Source: Candidatus Woesearchaeota archaeon (GTDB lineage: Archaea; Nanobdellota; Nanobdellia; Woesearchaeales; GW2011-AR9). Taken from it: 53,873 bases of DNA. Of the stretch, positions 9,232-17,624 are shown in pieces. The stretch's first letter is position 1, and each line of letters opens with the position of its first letter. The position numbers were made by a program, and so were the translations under genes. The notes beneath the pieces are model-generated. The model worked only from the letters and a program-made list of their open reading frames with translations. It was not told the DNA's origin and did not search any database. The stretch spans positions 1 through 53,873 of the forward strand of contig JAHFSP010000007.1 in NCBI GenBank assembly GCA_023265685.1. The letters are read 5' to 3'.

Positions 9232-9723
9232 TTATTTCTTAATTGTTTTTTTAGGGGACGACTCTTTACCAACATGAGGTGCAGATTTATCCACCAATGC
9301 CGCTTTTTGCACTTTCTGTACTTTATCTTGCCCTTTATTTTTTGCTGCTTCTAAATGCTCTTTACGACGCTTATCTTTAAGGTCAAGTTCTACAGCCAAC
9401 AAATTGGAAGGTTCTAAAGCAACTTGAACTTTTGAACCATCACGTTTAACAACATCCACACCCGTAAGGTAGACTTTGCAAAAATGCAATGAAACCCGCT
9501 CAACAACCGCTTCACGCTTGTGAAACTGACCCCGCATGATTCTGACTTTGTCTCCTTTGTGAACTTGTGCATTACGAACACCATATTTGGTACGAAGCTC
9601 TTTAGAGAGATGAACGTGCATAAACTTTTGACGAATATGTAATGGGGCATTAAAACGAAATTTACGTTGTTTGCGAGCTTTTACACTTGAGTTCCATGTT
9701 TTGGAAAATGAATCAATAGCCAT
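9232..9723 (-). CDS. rpl24: Ribosomal protein uL24
   Basis: LRTKYGVRNAQVHKGDKVRIMRGQFHKREAVVERV; KOW region. Confidence 0.94.
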   Translation of the reverse strand: MAIDSFSKTWNSSVKARKQRKFRFNAPLHIRQKFMHVHLSKELRTKYGVRNAQVHKGDKVRIMRGQFHKREAVVERVSLHFCKVYLTGVDVVKRDGSKVQVALEPSNLLAVELDLKDKRRKEHLEAAKNKGQDKVQKVQKAALVDKSAPHVGKESSPKKTIKK

Positions 9724-9757
9724 TTTATAGTCTCATGAATTATATTTGTGATATTAT

Positions 9758-10159
9758 TTATAGCACCATACTTGCAACCTTAGCAACAGCAGGCCAACGG
9801 TCAGCAGCTTCTTTTGCAATCGGTCCTTTGAAGATTGTTCCTTTAGGATTACCCTTGTCATCTTTTAAAACGACAGCAGCATTATCTTCAAAACACACCC
9901 GCATACCATCAGGACGACGATATTCTTTTTTTTGTCGAACAATAATAGCAGGAACAACAGTTTTACGCATTTCTAATTTTCCTTTCTTAACAGAAGCAAG
10001 GACAAAGTCCCCTACTCCACACATGGGAATTCGACCGCGACTGGTTTTTTGACCTTTTACTGAAACAATTTTAAGCACTTTTGCGCCAGAGTTGTCACAG
10101 GTTGAGACATACGCTTGAAGCGGAATCGTCCGAACAACATTGGCTTTGAGTGCTTTCAT
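9758..10159 (-). CDS. rpl14: Ribosomal protein uL14
   Basis: STCDNSGAKVLKIVSVKG ... GVGDFVLASVKKGKLEMRKTVVPAIIVRQKKEYRRPDG. Confidence 0.96.
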   Translation of the reverse strand: MKALKANVVRTIPLQAYVSTCDNSGAKVLKIVSVKGQKTSRGRIPMCGVGDFVLASVKKGKLEMRKTVVPAIIVRQKKEYRRPDGMRVCFEDNAAVVLKDDKGNPKGTIFKGPIAKEAADRWPAVAKVASMVL

Positions 10160-10257
10160 AGTGAGTTTCTCCGATAGTATTTTTATTATTTAACTTTTTT
10201 TTTAACTTTTTTTAGCTTTTTAACTTGATTTTTGATTATTCAAATTGTCTTTTATCC

Positions 10258-10812
10258 CTATTCTTTATGTTTATGATCCAAATGATTGTGATCTTGCTTA
10301 GCATCTTTCTTAGATGTTTTCTCATCTTTATGATCATGATGATCATGATTCACATCTTTATGACCTGCATGAACATGACCTGTATGTCCTTGAGTAGCAT
10401 GAGATTGCTCTTTACGTGCTTTCTCTACTTTTTCTTTGATAATTTTGATTTGTTCTTGTTGAGCAAGAGTAGATGCAGCGACCATTCCATGCCGCAGCAC
10501 TTGAAGGATAACATGATGTTTGGTCTTACTCAATGGTCGAGTACGAGCTACCAACACACGATCTCCAACTTGAGCGTTAATACTCGAAGGATTATGAACA
10601 CGAATACGAGAGCGTTTTGTAGCAAAACGTTCATATTTTGGAATAGGAAGAGCAGAGTGCCATTCAATTGTTGCAGAACGGCTAGTATCTTTCTTAATGA
10701 CTGTTCCTTCAATGAACTCTCTCTTCACTTCGATTTGTCCATAGAATGGGCAATTTTTATCGTACAGTTCCGGTTTTGCAGGCGCTTTAATGCCAAACAC
10801 ATTGTCTTTCAT
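10258..10812 (-). CDS. rps17: Ribosomal protein uS17 with His-rich C-terminal tail
   Basis: GTVIKKDTSRSATIEWHSALPIPKYERFATKRSRIRVHNPSSINAQVGDRVLVARTRPLSKTKHHVI; tail SHATQGHTGHVHAGHKDVNHDHHDHKD...DHNHLDHKHKE. Confidence 0.93.
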   Translation of the reverse strand: MKDNVFGIKAPAKPELYDKNCPFYGQIEVKREFIEGTVIKKDTSRSATIEWHSALPIPKYERFATKRSRIRVHNPSSINAQVGDRVLVARTRPLSKTKHHVILQVLRHGMVAASTLAQQEQIKIIKEKVEKARKEQSHATQGHTGHVHAGHKDVNHDHHDHKDEKTSKKDAKQDHNHLDHKHKE

Positions 10813-10867
10813 GTTTATACCTTGATTTTATTTTTTGAATTTTTAAATTTGATTTTTTTAGTTAAGT

Positions 10868-11131
10868 TTAGTCTTTGATTCTCTCTTCGGAACGTCTTAG
10901 TAAATCCGAACCCAAGAGGACGAGATTCCTCTTAAGCAGAGTAATCTCATAGCTTTTTTTGAATATACGCAATGTGCCTTGTGTGCACTTGATAAGTAAC
11001 GTATGTTTTGTCTCATCGACAATACGCCCCTGCATAATTTGTGAATCATTAGTAATCAAACGTAACAATACGTTCTCACCGATTAATTCCGCTTTATATG
11101 CTTGACGCGTTATCATACGTAAACCCATCAT
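10868..11131 (-). CDS. RNase P protein component 1 (Rpp29/Pop4)
   Basis: YKAELIGENVLLRLITNDSQIMQGRIVDETKHTLLIKCTQGTLRIFKKSYEITL; standard archaeal position between aIF1 and S17. Confidence 0.88.
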   Translation of the reverse strand: MMGLRMITRQAYKAELIGENVLLRLITNDSQIMQGRIVDETKHTLLIKCTQGTLRIFKKSYEITLLKRNLVLLGSDLLRRSEERIKD

Positions 11132-11443
11132 TTAGTAAGAGTCAAGTTCGATAGTCTCTTCCGGAAATCCGAGTTCAACTAACGCCTTTTTAATACGGTT
11201 TTTATGATCTCCTTGCAACTCAATTTGACCCGTCTTGGCTGTACCACCACAGGCAAATTTTGATTTGAGTTTACGAAAAAGATCATCGACATTCACTTCC
11301 TTCTGAATACCCGAAACGACCGTATATTTCTTTCCAAACTTGCGTTTTTCAATTTTGACCGTGATCTTCTGTTGTTCACGGGCAATAACCTCACAGACAC
11401 AGAGGTCTGCAGGTAACCCACATTGGTTACACACACCTACCAT
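11132..11443 (-). CDS. Translation initiation factor aIF1 (SUI1 family)
   Basis: CNQCGLPADLCVCEVIAREQQKITVKIEKRKFGKKYTVVSG. ATG at 11443 preceded by GAGGT 5 nt upstream; the track's TTG start at 11449 seems less likely. Confidence 0.93.
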   Translation of the reverse strand: MVGVCNQCGLPADLCVCEVIAREQQKITVKIEKRKFGKKYTVVSGIQKEVNVDDLFRKLKSKFACGGTAKTGQIELQGDHKNRIKKALVELGFPEETIELDSY

Positions 11444-11545
11444 GAACAACCTCTGTAGTTCATGGAGGTGCCAAAAGACATTTTATTCTTTTGAGCACCT
11501 ACCAAGGCTTATCACCCTGGTTTTTGAAAGCCTGAAAAGAGGCTT
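11441..11545 (-). promoter_or_regulatory. Structured spacer between L29 and aIF1 with overlapping hairpins around the aIF1 Shine-Dalgarno
   Basis: Hairpins by eye: ACCTC(11449-11453)/GAGGT(11465-11469); GGTG..CAAAAGA(11467-11478)/TCTTTTG..CACC(11487-11499); ACCAAGG/CCCTGGT (11501-11521); AAGCCT/AGGCTT (11528-11545). Confidence 0.55.
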
Positions 11546-11569
11546 CTCTTTTTGTAGCAACCACCATGA

Positions 11570-11782
11570 TTATTTTTGTGATGTCGAGGCCTCCTCTTTC
11601 ATTGCTCTAAACGTATATACACGAGCAATGTTTTTCTTGAGTTGACGTAATCGACCGGGATTTTGAGTGTTAGCACCAGAGCCAACTTGAGTATTAAGTT
11701 TAAGGAGTTCCTTTTTAAATTCTTCGAGGCGAGTTTCTAACTCAGCAATATTCAATGCTGCGAGTTCTTTTGTCTTTTTCAT
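11570..11782 (-). CDS. rpl29: Ribosomal protein uL29
   Basis: ALNIAELETRLEEFKKELLKLNTQVGSGANTQNPGRLRQLKKNIARVYT. Confidence 0.94.
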   Translation of the reverse strand: MKKTKELAALNIAELETRLEEFKKELLKLNTQVGSGANTQNPGRLRQLKKNIARVYTFRAMKEEASTSQK

Positions 11783-12666
11783 AGTAATTCGTCCTCGGAA
11801 ATTCCTTCTGAAACCTCTTCAACAACTGCATCAGATACTGCCACAGGAGTTTTTGTAACGTGAGGAGCAGCATGAGTTTTTTTAGCAGGAACCTTTTTAT
11901 CAGTAATTTTGTCAGAAGCTGATTTTTCTGATGCAATCTTATCTCCTGAAATTTTATCTCCTGTTACTTTTTTCTTTGCAGGAGCACGTTTTTTGGTTGC
12001 ACTTGCTTTTTTACCGTGTGCTTCATGAGCTTCAGTAACAGTTTTTCCAGTATGTTCCTGTGCAACAGGTTCGGCAAGGATCTCAATATGATCTGGAAGG
12101 ATAAGATCGCGTGGCATAATCGAAACTTTAATTCCGATGACTCCCGTCTTAAGTACTGCGGAAGCTTTAGCGTGACGTACACCAACAACGGCAACGTCTC
12201 CACATTTCTTCAAATAACCTTGATAAAAGCGCCAGCTCTTTGCACGTGCACCAGGAATTTTACCAGAAATAATAATCTCAACCCCTAATGCTCCAGCATC
12301 AAGAACATTCTGCATAACTTTATGACCTATTCCTTTGAAACGAGCAGAACCAAAACGCTCTAAAGAAGAGGCAATACGTTCAGCCACAATCATTGGATCA
12401 AGAAACACATCTTTAACTTCAGTAATCTCAATTTGAGGATTTTCTAAGTGGAATTCTTGTTTAAGAATCCGGGTAAGATCACGAATGTTTCCTCCTTTGG
12501 AGCCAACGATAACACTAGGTCGACTAGCATGGACAATAATTTTTTCACCAAGAGGAATTTTCTTAAGAGTAACCTGAGAGATACCTGCATTTTTAAGGTT
12601 CTCACGTACATACTTCTTAATGTAATACTCTTTGGTCTTCGCAGCGACGATATCGCGTTCAATCAT
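11779..12666 (-). CDS. rps3: Ribosomal protein uS3 with Lys/Ala/Asp-rich C-terminal tail
   Basis: IIVHASRPSVIVGSKGGNIRDLTRIL KH motif; ARAKSWRFYQGYLKKCGD. Confidence 0.95.
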   Translation of the reverse strand: MIERDIVAAKTKEYYIKKYVRENLKNAGISQVTLKKIPLGEKIIVHASRPSVIVGSKGGNIRDLTRILKQEFHLENPQIEITEVKDVFLDPMIVAERIASSLERFGSARFKGIGHKVMQNVLDAGALGVEIIISGKIPGARAKSWRFYQGYLKKCGDVAVVGVRHAKASAVLKTGVIGIKVSIMPRDLILPDHIEILAEPVAQEHTGKTVTEAHEAHGKKASATKKRAPAKKKVTGDKISGDKIASEKSASDKITDKKVPAKKTHAAPHVTKTPVAVSDAVVEEVSEGISEDELL

Positions 12667-13235
12667 TATTGTGCACCTTCCGAACTAGCTGATTTTTTTG
12701 ATGAGGAAGTGGATGAAGCAGAAGATGAAGTTGATTTTTTGGAACCAGCGCTTGATCCTTTTGCTGCAATATTTACTTTAGATGAACCTGCAGAGGTTTT
12801 CATTTCCATAACTTCAACCTCAATATGAGTACGTCTTCCAGCATGACGATGGCGTCCTGCCATAGGAGGAATTGAAGCTTTATTGGAAATTAATTTTACA
12901 ATTTTGAGACTCTGCGTATTAAGACCCTTAAACTGAGCATTTTTTTCTGCATTTTTGATCACACGCAAGAACTCACGTGCAGCTTTCTGAGGGAATCGTC
13001 CTGGACCGATACCTGGCTTGTGACCAAGATCAAAAACGTGACGACGATAAGGAACAGGCTTGCGCATAGCAATAACATCTTCTAAAAATCGTGTAGCAAA
13101 AGTAACACTATGAAAACGTAAATAACGACCAATTTCCGTACTCTGACGAGAAGAAACAGGAAGATTCAGCGAACTAGCTCGAGCGCATTTACTTTCGTCC
13201 CTAACCGTTTTTGTTACTTGAGTGTTTTGTGCCAT
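12666..13235 (-). CDS. rpl22: Ribosomal protein uL22 with Ser-rich C-terminal tail
   Basis: HKPGIGPGRFPQKAAREFLRVIKNAEKNAQFKGL ... MAGRHRHAGRRTHIEVEV. Confidence 0.94.
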   Translation of the reverse strand: MAQNTQVTKTVRDESKCARASSLNLPVSSRQSTEIGRYLRFHSVTFATRFLEDVIAMRKPVPYRRHVFDLGHKPGIGPGRFPQKAAREFLRVIKNAEKNAQFKGLNTQSLKIVKLISNKASIPPMAGRHRHAGRRTHIEVEVMEMKTSAGSSKVNIAAKGSSAGSKKSTSSSASSTSSSKKSASSEGAQ

Positions 13236-13278
13236 TGTTGTATTTTTATTTAACTTGGATGTTCATATAATTGTAAAT

Positions 13279-13659
13279 CTAACGCGCAGACACTGCTTTA
13301 CTTGAGCGCGTTGCACCAATACCTGCTGCACTATGTGCAACAACTCGACGAGAGTGGGAAAACTCACTCACATAATGACCAAGCATTTCAGCAGTAATAA
13401 CCACCTGAATAAACTCTTTACCATTGTAAACTTTGAGAGTTTTACCAACCATTTTTGGTAAAATGATCATATCACGACAATGAGTTTTGATGTTATCTTC
13501 ACCAGCATCAAGACGAGCTAAAAACTTTTTCTGAGCATCAGTAAAACCACGCTTAAGAGTACGACGATGGCGAGCTTGGATCAATGAAGCGAATGTAGCT
13601 AAATCTAATTTAGCAATTTGTTCCTCGTTCAATCCTTTCCACATGAATCCTTTTGCCAT
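13279..13659 (-). CDS. rps19: Ribosomal protein uS19
   Basis: TLKVYNGKEFIQVVITAEMLGHYVSEFSHSRRVVAHSAAGIGATRSSK. Confidence 0.95.
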   Translation of the reverse strand: MAKGFMWKGLNEEQIAKLDLATFASLIQARHRRTLKRGFTDAQKKFLARLDAGEDNIKTHCRDMIILPKMVGKTLKVYNGKEFIQVVITAEMLGHYVSEFSHSRRVVAHSAAGIGATRSSKAVSAR

Positions 13660-13753
13660 TTTTGCACCTTAAGTTTAATTTTGTTTAATGTTTAATTGTT
13701 ATTTGTTTTGTCGTTATTTATCTTTGTTTGTATTATCAGCACATCCAGTCTAA

Positions 13754-14461
13754 CTACCTTTTGCGTCCAGTGCGTCGAGGAGCAATCTTACCTACTTTAC
13801 GTCCAGGTGGAGCACTTCGCGGTGATTGAGTTGGTCGTCCTTTAATGTGAGAACACTTACCACCAAACGGATGGTCAACAGCGTTCATTGAAATACCACA
13901 TACACGAGGATACAATTTATTACGAGCTCGCATCTTCTTATAGCGAGTTCCTGCTTTAAGGAAGGGTTTATCAGGTCGTCCTGCTCCAGCAAGAACACCA
14001 ACAGCAGCCCGACAAGCTGGTAAAAATAATTTCTCTTTACGAGAAGGAAGAAGAACGCGAACACCCTCTTCACCACGAGAAACAACACGCGCAGAAGCAC
14101 CACTAACACGCACAAGTTTGCCTCCATCGCCAGGACGTAGTTCAACATTATGAATAAGTGTCCCTTCAGGAATATTACGTAACGATAAAACATTACCAGC
14201 ACGAACACTTGCCATATCACCTGACTCAATAAAATCTCCTACTTTAATTCCATCTGGAGCAAATCCTAAAACTGGTACAGATTCATTAGCAAATGAAACA
14301 CGCATGAGAGGAGAACTATGACCTGCACAATGGACTAGCTCAATAACTTTGCCCAAACCTTGTTGTGAATACAAGCGAACTTCTCCTTCAAATTTAAAAC
14401 TAGCTGAGCGATAAGTTGGTGAGCCGCGTCCTCGGCGTTGTTGGATTAAGTTTTTACCCAT
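13754..14461 (-). CDS. rpl2: Ribosomal protein uL2
   Basis: NAVDHPFGGKCSHIKGRPTQSPRSAPPGRKVGKIAPRRTGRKR. Confidence 0.97.
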   Translation of the reverse strand: MGKNLIQQRRGRGSPTYRSASFKFEGEVRLYSQQGLGKVIELVHCAGHSSPLMRVSFANESVPVLGFAPDGIKVGDFIESGDMASVRAGNVLSLRNIPEGTLIHNVELRPGDGGKLVRVSGASARVVSRGEEGVRVLLPSRKEKLFLPACRAAVGVLAGAGRPDKPFLKAGTRYKKMRARNKLYPRVCGISMNAVDHPFGGKCSHIKGRPTQSPRSAPPGRKVGKIAPRRTGRKR

Positions 14462-14483
14462 TTTGTATACCTAATAACCATAC

Positions 14484-14810
14484 CTAAATAAGACCTAAAT
14501 CAGAGCTAACATCTGAAGCAGGGTTTTGTGGATGAAGACGCACAACAGCACGCTTCTGACCTTGAATTGAATTTTGAATATTAACTTTAATGACTTTTAC
14601 TTTAAAGAGCATTTCAACGGCAAGTTTAACATCTAACTTTGTTGCTCGGGGATTCACTACAAATGAGAGCTTATTATTAAACTCAATTTGACGAATACTT
14701 TTTTCTGTTGACAAAGGGTGATGTAAGATCTGATATGGATCAAATCCTGCTTCTTTAAGAGTAGTAAATGAATTGGTAGTGACAGTTCCTGATTTTTTCG
14801 CAGTTGCCAT
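14484..14810 (-). CDS. rpl23: Ribosomal protein uL23
   Basis: ILHHPLSTEKSIRQIEFNNKLSFVVNPRATKLDVKLAVEMLFKVKVIKVN. Confidence 0.95.
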   Translation of the reverse strand: MATAKKSGTVTTNSFTTLKEAGFDPYQILHHPLSTEKSIRQIEFNNKLSFVVNPRATKLDVKLAVEMLFKVKVIKVNIQNSIQGQKRAVVRLHPQNPASDVSSDLGLI

Positions 14811-14847
14811 GTTTAGTTTGATTTTATATGATTTTTAGATATTATAA

Positions 14848-15654
14848 TTACATGAAGAGTTGTTTTTTCTCCAAGAGATCCAGAGCATGTCCAGTCCATA
14901 AAGTAACTCGTCCAGCAAGAGCACCTGGAGCAAGGAGTGCAACATTAAGAGCAGATGCACTTACCACGTCAACACCAGGAATATTACGAGCCGCATGAAG
15001 CAAAGGACATTTGTCTGCAACGACGACTAAAATTCCTTTTTTACGTTTGTAAGGACGACTACGAGCTTTTCCAACACCAGCACGAATTTTCTTAACACCA
15101 CTACGTTCAAGTTCTTCGTCGAAGCCAAGAGCACTTAGAGCGCCAACAATGTCTTTAGTTTTGGAAATGGTTTCAAATGAATTATCAACAACAAAAGGAT
15201 ATTCAGCAGGCACAAGATGACCACGAGTAACAACAAGTTGTCGATTCATCGTTGCAGCAATTGCAGACCGAATTGCTTTGCGACGCTCTTTAACATTAAT
15301 TTGTTCTACAAGATCTTCTTGAGCTTTAGGAGGATGAGCACGATGACCACCACGAACATGAGGAGAATAGGCACATACCCAGTTCATACGCATACCACGT
15401 CGAGACATGATTTTACGATTAACGCGAGAAATACCAAAACCATAGGACCCACGATAATCACGACGTCGTTTACTCAATTTAGAGGAGTGACGTAGACCTG
15501 CTTCTGGACTTGCCCCATATGGCTGGCGCTGAGCACTTGCATACGCAAGAAGAGCACGGCGAATAAGATCAGGGCGGAATTCCTCTTTAAATTGGAGAGG
15601 AAGATCACGGTGACCTTCAGCACGTTTTTCTTTGCTAACGATTGCGACTTTCAT
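14848..15654 (-). CDS. rpl4: Ribosomal protein uL4
   Basis: PYGASPEAGLRHSSKLSKRRRDYRGSYGFGISRVNRKIMSRRGMRM. Confidence 0.96.
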   Translation of the reverse strand: MKVAIVSKEKRAEGHRDLPLQFKEEFRPDLIRRALLAYASAQRQPYGASPEAGLRHSSKLSKRRRDYRGSYGFGISRVNRKIMSRRGMRMNWVCAYSPHVRGGHRAHPPKAQEDLVEQINVKERRKAIRSAIAATMNRQLVVTRGHLVPAEYPFVVDNSFETISKTKDIVGALSALGFDEELERSGVKKIRAGVGKARSRPYKRKKGILVVVADKCPLLHAARNIPGVDVVSASALNVALLAPGALAGRVTLWTGHALDLLEKKQLFM

Positions 15655-15687
15655 GAGTGGGAAAAGAGTATTTGATCAGCAGAACGC

Positions 15688-16662
15688 TTAATGCGAAATG
15701 TGAACAATCTCAGGGACCTCCTTAGTGAAACCTTTTGCTCGAATTGGTCTGGTCAGCATAACAGCACGTTTTTGAGGACCAAAGACAGAACCTTTAACGA
15801 GAAGGTAACTTTGTTTGATAATACCATAATGAGGCACGCCGCCTGCAGGAGTAACCGCTGCACCATCGGAACCAATCTTAAGGATATGTTTATTATAATC
15901 AGTACGAGAATGAAAACCCATTTTACCTGCTTGGGGAACCGTAAATTCAACACGTTTTGGAGACCATGAACCAAGAGTAGCAATACCCCGTTTGGTTTTC
16001 TCTGCTTTATGTTGACGAATAGGAACACCATACCGTTTAACAGTACCTTGAAATCCTTTACCTTTAGTAATACCGTGAATATCAGCAAGAGTGCCTACTT
16101 CAAAAACATCTTCAACTTTGAGTTCTTTGCCAGCTACTTCTTTTGCATATGTTAGTTTTTCTGCAGCAGACCCGCCAATTGCAACTTCCATAAATTTAGG
16201 ACGTTTTGCATCAACAGCAGTAAGAGCAGGTTGAGTATACACTAAAAGACGAACGTCACTAAACTCTTTAACGGAATCAAAAGTATGAGTTTTAGTCTTA
16301 GCAGAATCAGTTTTAGGAAGAGGAAAGACACGACTAAGCTCTTTATGAAGTTTAGGGGCAAGAACAGTTGCAACTTTACGAATGCCTGTACCAGACCGAC
16401 CATAAAACACAGCTCCCCCTACAATCATAGGGGGACATTCAATAATAGTAGTAGGAACAGCAATCCGCTCACCTTTAGTCATAGATTTAGCACGTGCATC
16501 GTTAATCATAACATGGGTCATGCCTGCTTTATAACCTATAAAACCAAGCGGTTTCACTTTAGGTTCGACCGCCCATGAGCGAATACGAGCAACAGTATGA
16601 AGTGATCTCTTACGAGGCCAGTACTGCATGCTTCCGCGGCGCGGGTGATGATTTTTTGGCAT
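15688..16662 (-). CDS. rpl3: Ribosomal protein uL3
   Basis: PRRGSMQYWPRKRSLHTVARIRSW ... LGFIGYKAGMTHV ... GITKGKGFQGTVKRYGV. Confidence 0.97.
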   Translation of the reverse strand: MPKNHHPRRGSMQYWPRKRSLHTVARIRSWAVEPKVKPLGFIGYKAGMTHVMINDARAKSMTKGERIAVPTTIIECPPMIVGGAVFYGRSGTGIRKVATVLAPKLHKELSRVFPLPKTDSAKTKTHTFDSVKEFSDVRLLVYTQPALTAVDAKRPKFMEVAIGGSAAEKLTYAKEVAGKELKVEDVFEVGTLADIHGITKGKGFQGTVKRYGVPIRQHKAEKTKRGIATLGSWSPKRVEFTVPQAGKMGFHSRTDYNKHILKIGSDGAAVTPAGGVPHYGIIKQSYLLVKGSVFGPQKRAVMLTRPIRAKGFTKEVPEIVHISH

Positions 16663-16683
16663 TGTAATATAACCTATTATGAA

Positions 16684-16822
16684 GAGCTAAGCTCAATGGT
16701 TCTCAACCAGATATCAAAAGATATCGCATGCAAACAACCTATACCTGGCTTCCATCTCAGAAACTGTGATGGTCACCTTTTCAGGTCAGCACACCCCTCA
16801 TATTTAACCGATCAAGTCGGTC
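16684..16822 (-). promoter_or_regulatory. Putative structured 5' leader of the ribosomal protein operon (hairpin array)
   Basis: GAGC-taa-GCTC (16684-16694), TGGTT-ctc-AACCA (16697-16709), GATATC-aaaa-GATATC (16710-16725), ACCTG[..CCATC t CAG-aaa-CTG t GATGG..]CAGGT (16743-16786), ACCGA-tcaag-TCGGT (16807-16821). Confidence 0.55.
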
Positions 16823-16867
16823 AGTGTATAAAGAGCGTTGAAAGTGACATCTTGGGAAAAGCAGTTA

Positions 16868-16876
16868 TTTATAAAT
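16868..16876 (-). promoter_or_regulatory. Candidate TATA box for the ribosomal protein operon
   Basis: TTTATAAAT upstream of the hairpin leader; a second candidate TTTATACA lies at ~16826-16835. Confidence 0.4.
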
Positions 16877-16908
16877 GTTTCTAGTGACAAGAGGACATAT
16901 CACCATTC

Positions 16909-17400
16909 TCAAAAAGAAAGCTCAGGACGAGACATAGACGGAACTCGTGCTCGTTTACCCCCTTTTCCATTTCGGTTATCCCACTCACCCATGAGATACG
17001 AAAATAATTCTCGAACCTGAAAAAAACCTTGCACCAATTCTAGGTGAGTAGCAGTTGCGCAACTACTTCCCAAAGTCGCCTTTGTAGACGCAAAATAAAA
17101 ACAAATGTGGTTACTAAATGCAATGTAGGAAGTTCTGTCAACAAAAATATTTACATTACGATGTGCACCAATGCCATTCACCATCCGGTCAGGAAGATGG
17201 AATCTTGCCGTAATAATAATTTCATTTGCAACCTGTTCAAGCCCTCTCCCTTCAAAAGTAAGAGTTCCTGGCGTATTTTGTAAAAAACGAACCAAGTTTG
17301 GTCCCGTTTGAGTATATAACTGAGTCGTCATCTCTATTGCTTTATCTTTAAGATAAACAAGTGAAGTTGCTTCTTGATTAGGATAGTGATTAACAAACAT
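16909..17400 (-). CDS. Hypothetical protein (163 aa)
   Basis: Intact ORF; no family recognised. Confidence 0.6.
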   Translation of the reverse strand: MFVNHYPNQEATSLVYLKDKAIEMTTQLYTQTGPNLVRFLQNTPGTLTFEGRGLEQVANEIIITARFHLPDRMVNGIGAHRNVNIFVDRTSYIAFSNHICFYFASTKATLGSSCATATHLELVQGFFQVRELFSYLMGEWDNRNGKGGKRARVPSMSRPELSF

Positions 17401-17430
17401 AGAAAGTCGCGCCCAGCAACCATTTAAAAA

Positions 17431-17607
17431 ATGTATGACCTAAAAATAGACAATCGAATGAAAACGACCGGCTCTGTAGAAAAAGTCGTGTCCTGCACCA
17501 GTGAGGACAACAGTTGGTTACTCCGCTATGCCCTCGCAATCGAAAAAATAAAACTTTTATTCGAAAAAGATGGCTCCCGCGAGGGTCCGAACGAGACTTT
17601 CTACTGA
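17431..17607 (+). CDS. Small hypothetical protein (58 aa)
   Basis: Manual translation MYDLKIDNRMKTTGSVEKVVSCTSEDNSWLLRYALAIEKIKLLFEKDGSREGPNETFY*; below ORF-track cutoff. Confidence 0.5.
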   Translation: MYDLKIDNRMKTTGSVEKVVSCTSEDNSWLLRYALAIEKIKLLFEKDGSREGPNETFY

Positions 17608-17624
17608 GCCAAAACCACCAAAAA

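Noticed and set aside
4053-16578. Many antisense and out-of-frame ORFs across the ribosomal operon
   Set aside because: Each overlaps a confident ribosomal protein gene and has low-complexity or non-protein-like sequence.
17401-17604. 8-bp inverted repeat AGAAAGTC...GACTTTCT and internal stems suggesting a ~200-nt RNA gene
   Set aside because: The interval contains a plausible 58-aa ORF with protein-like composition, and no known RNA motif could be matched; chance repeats cannot be ruled out.
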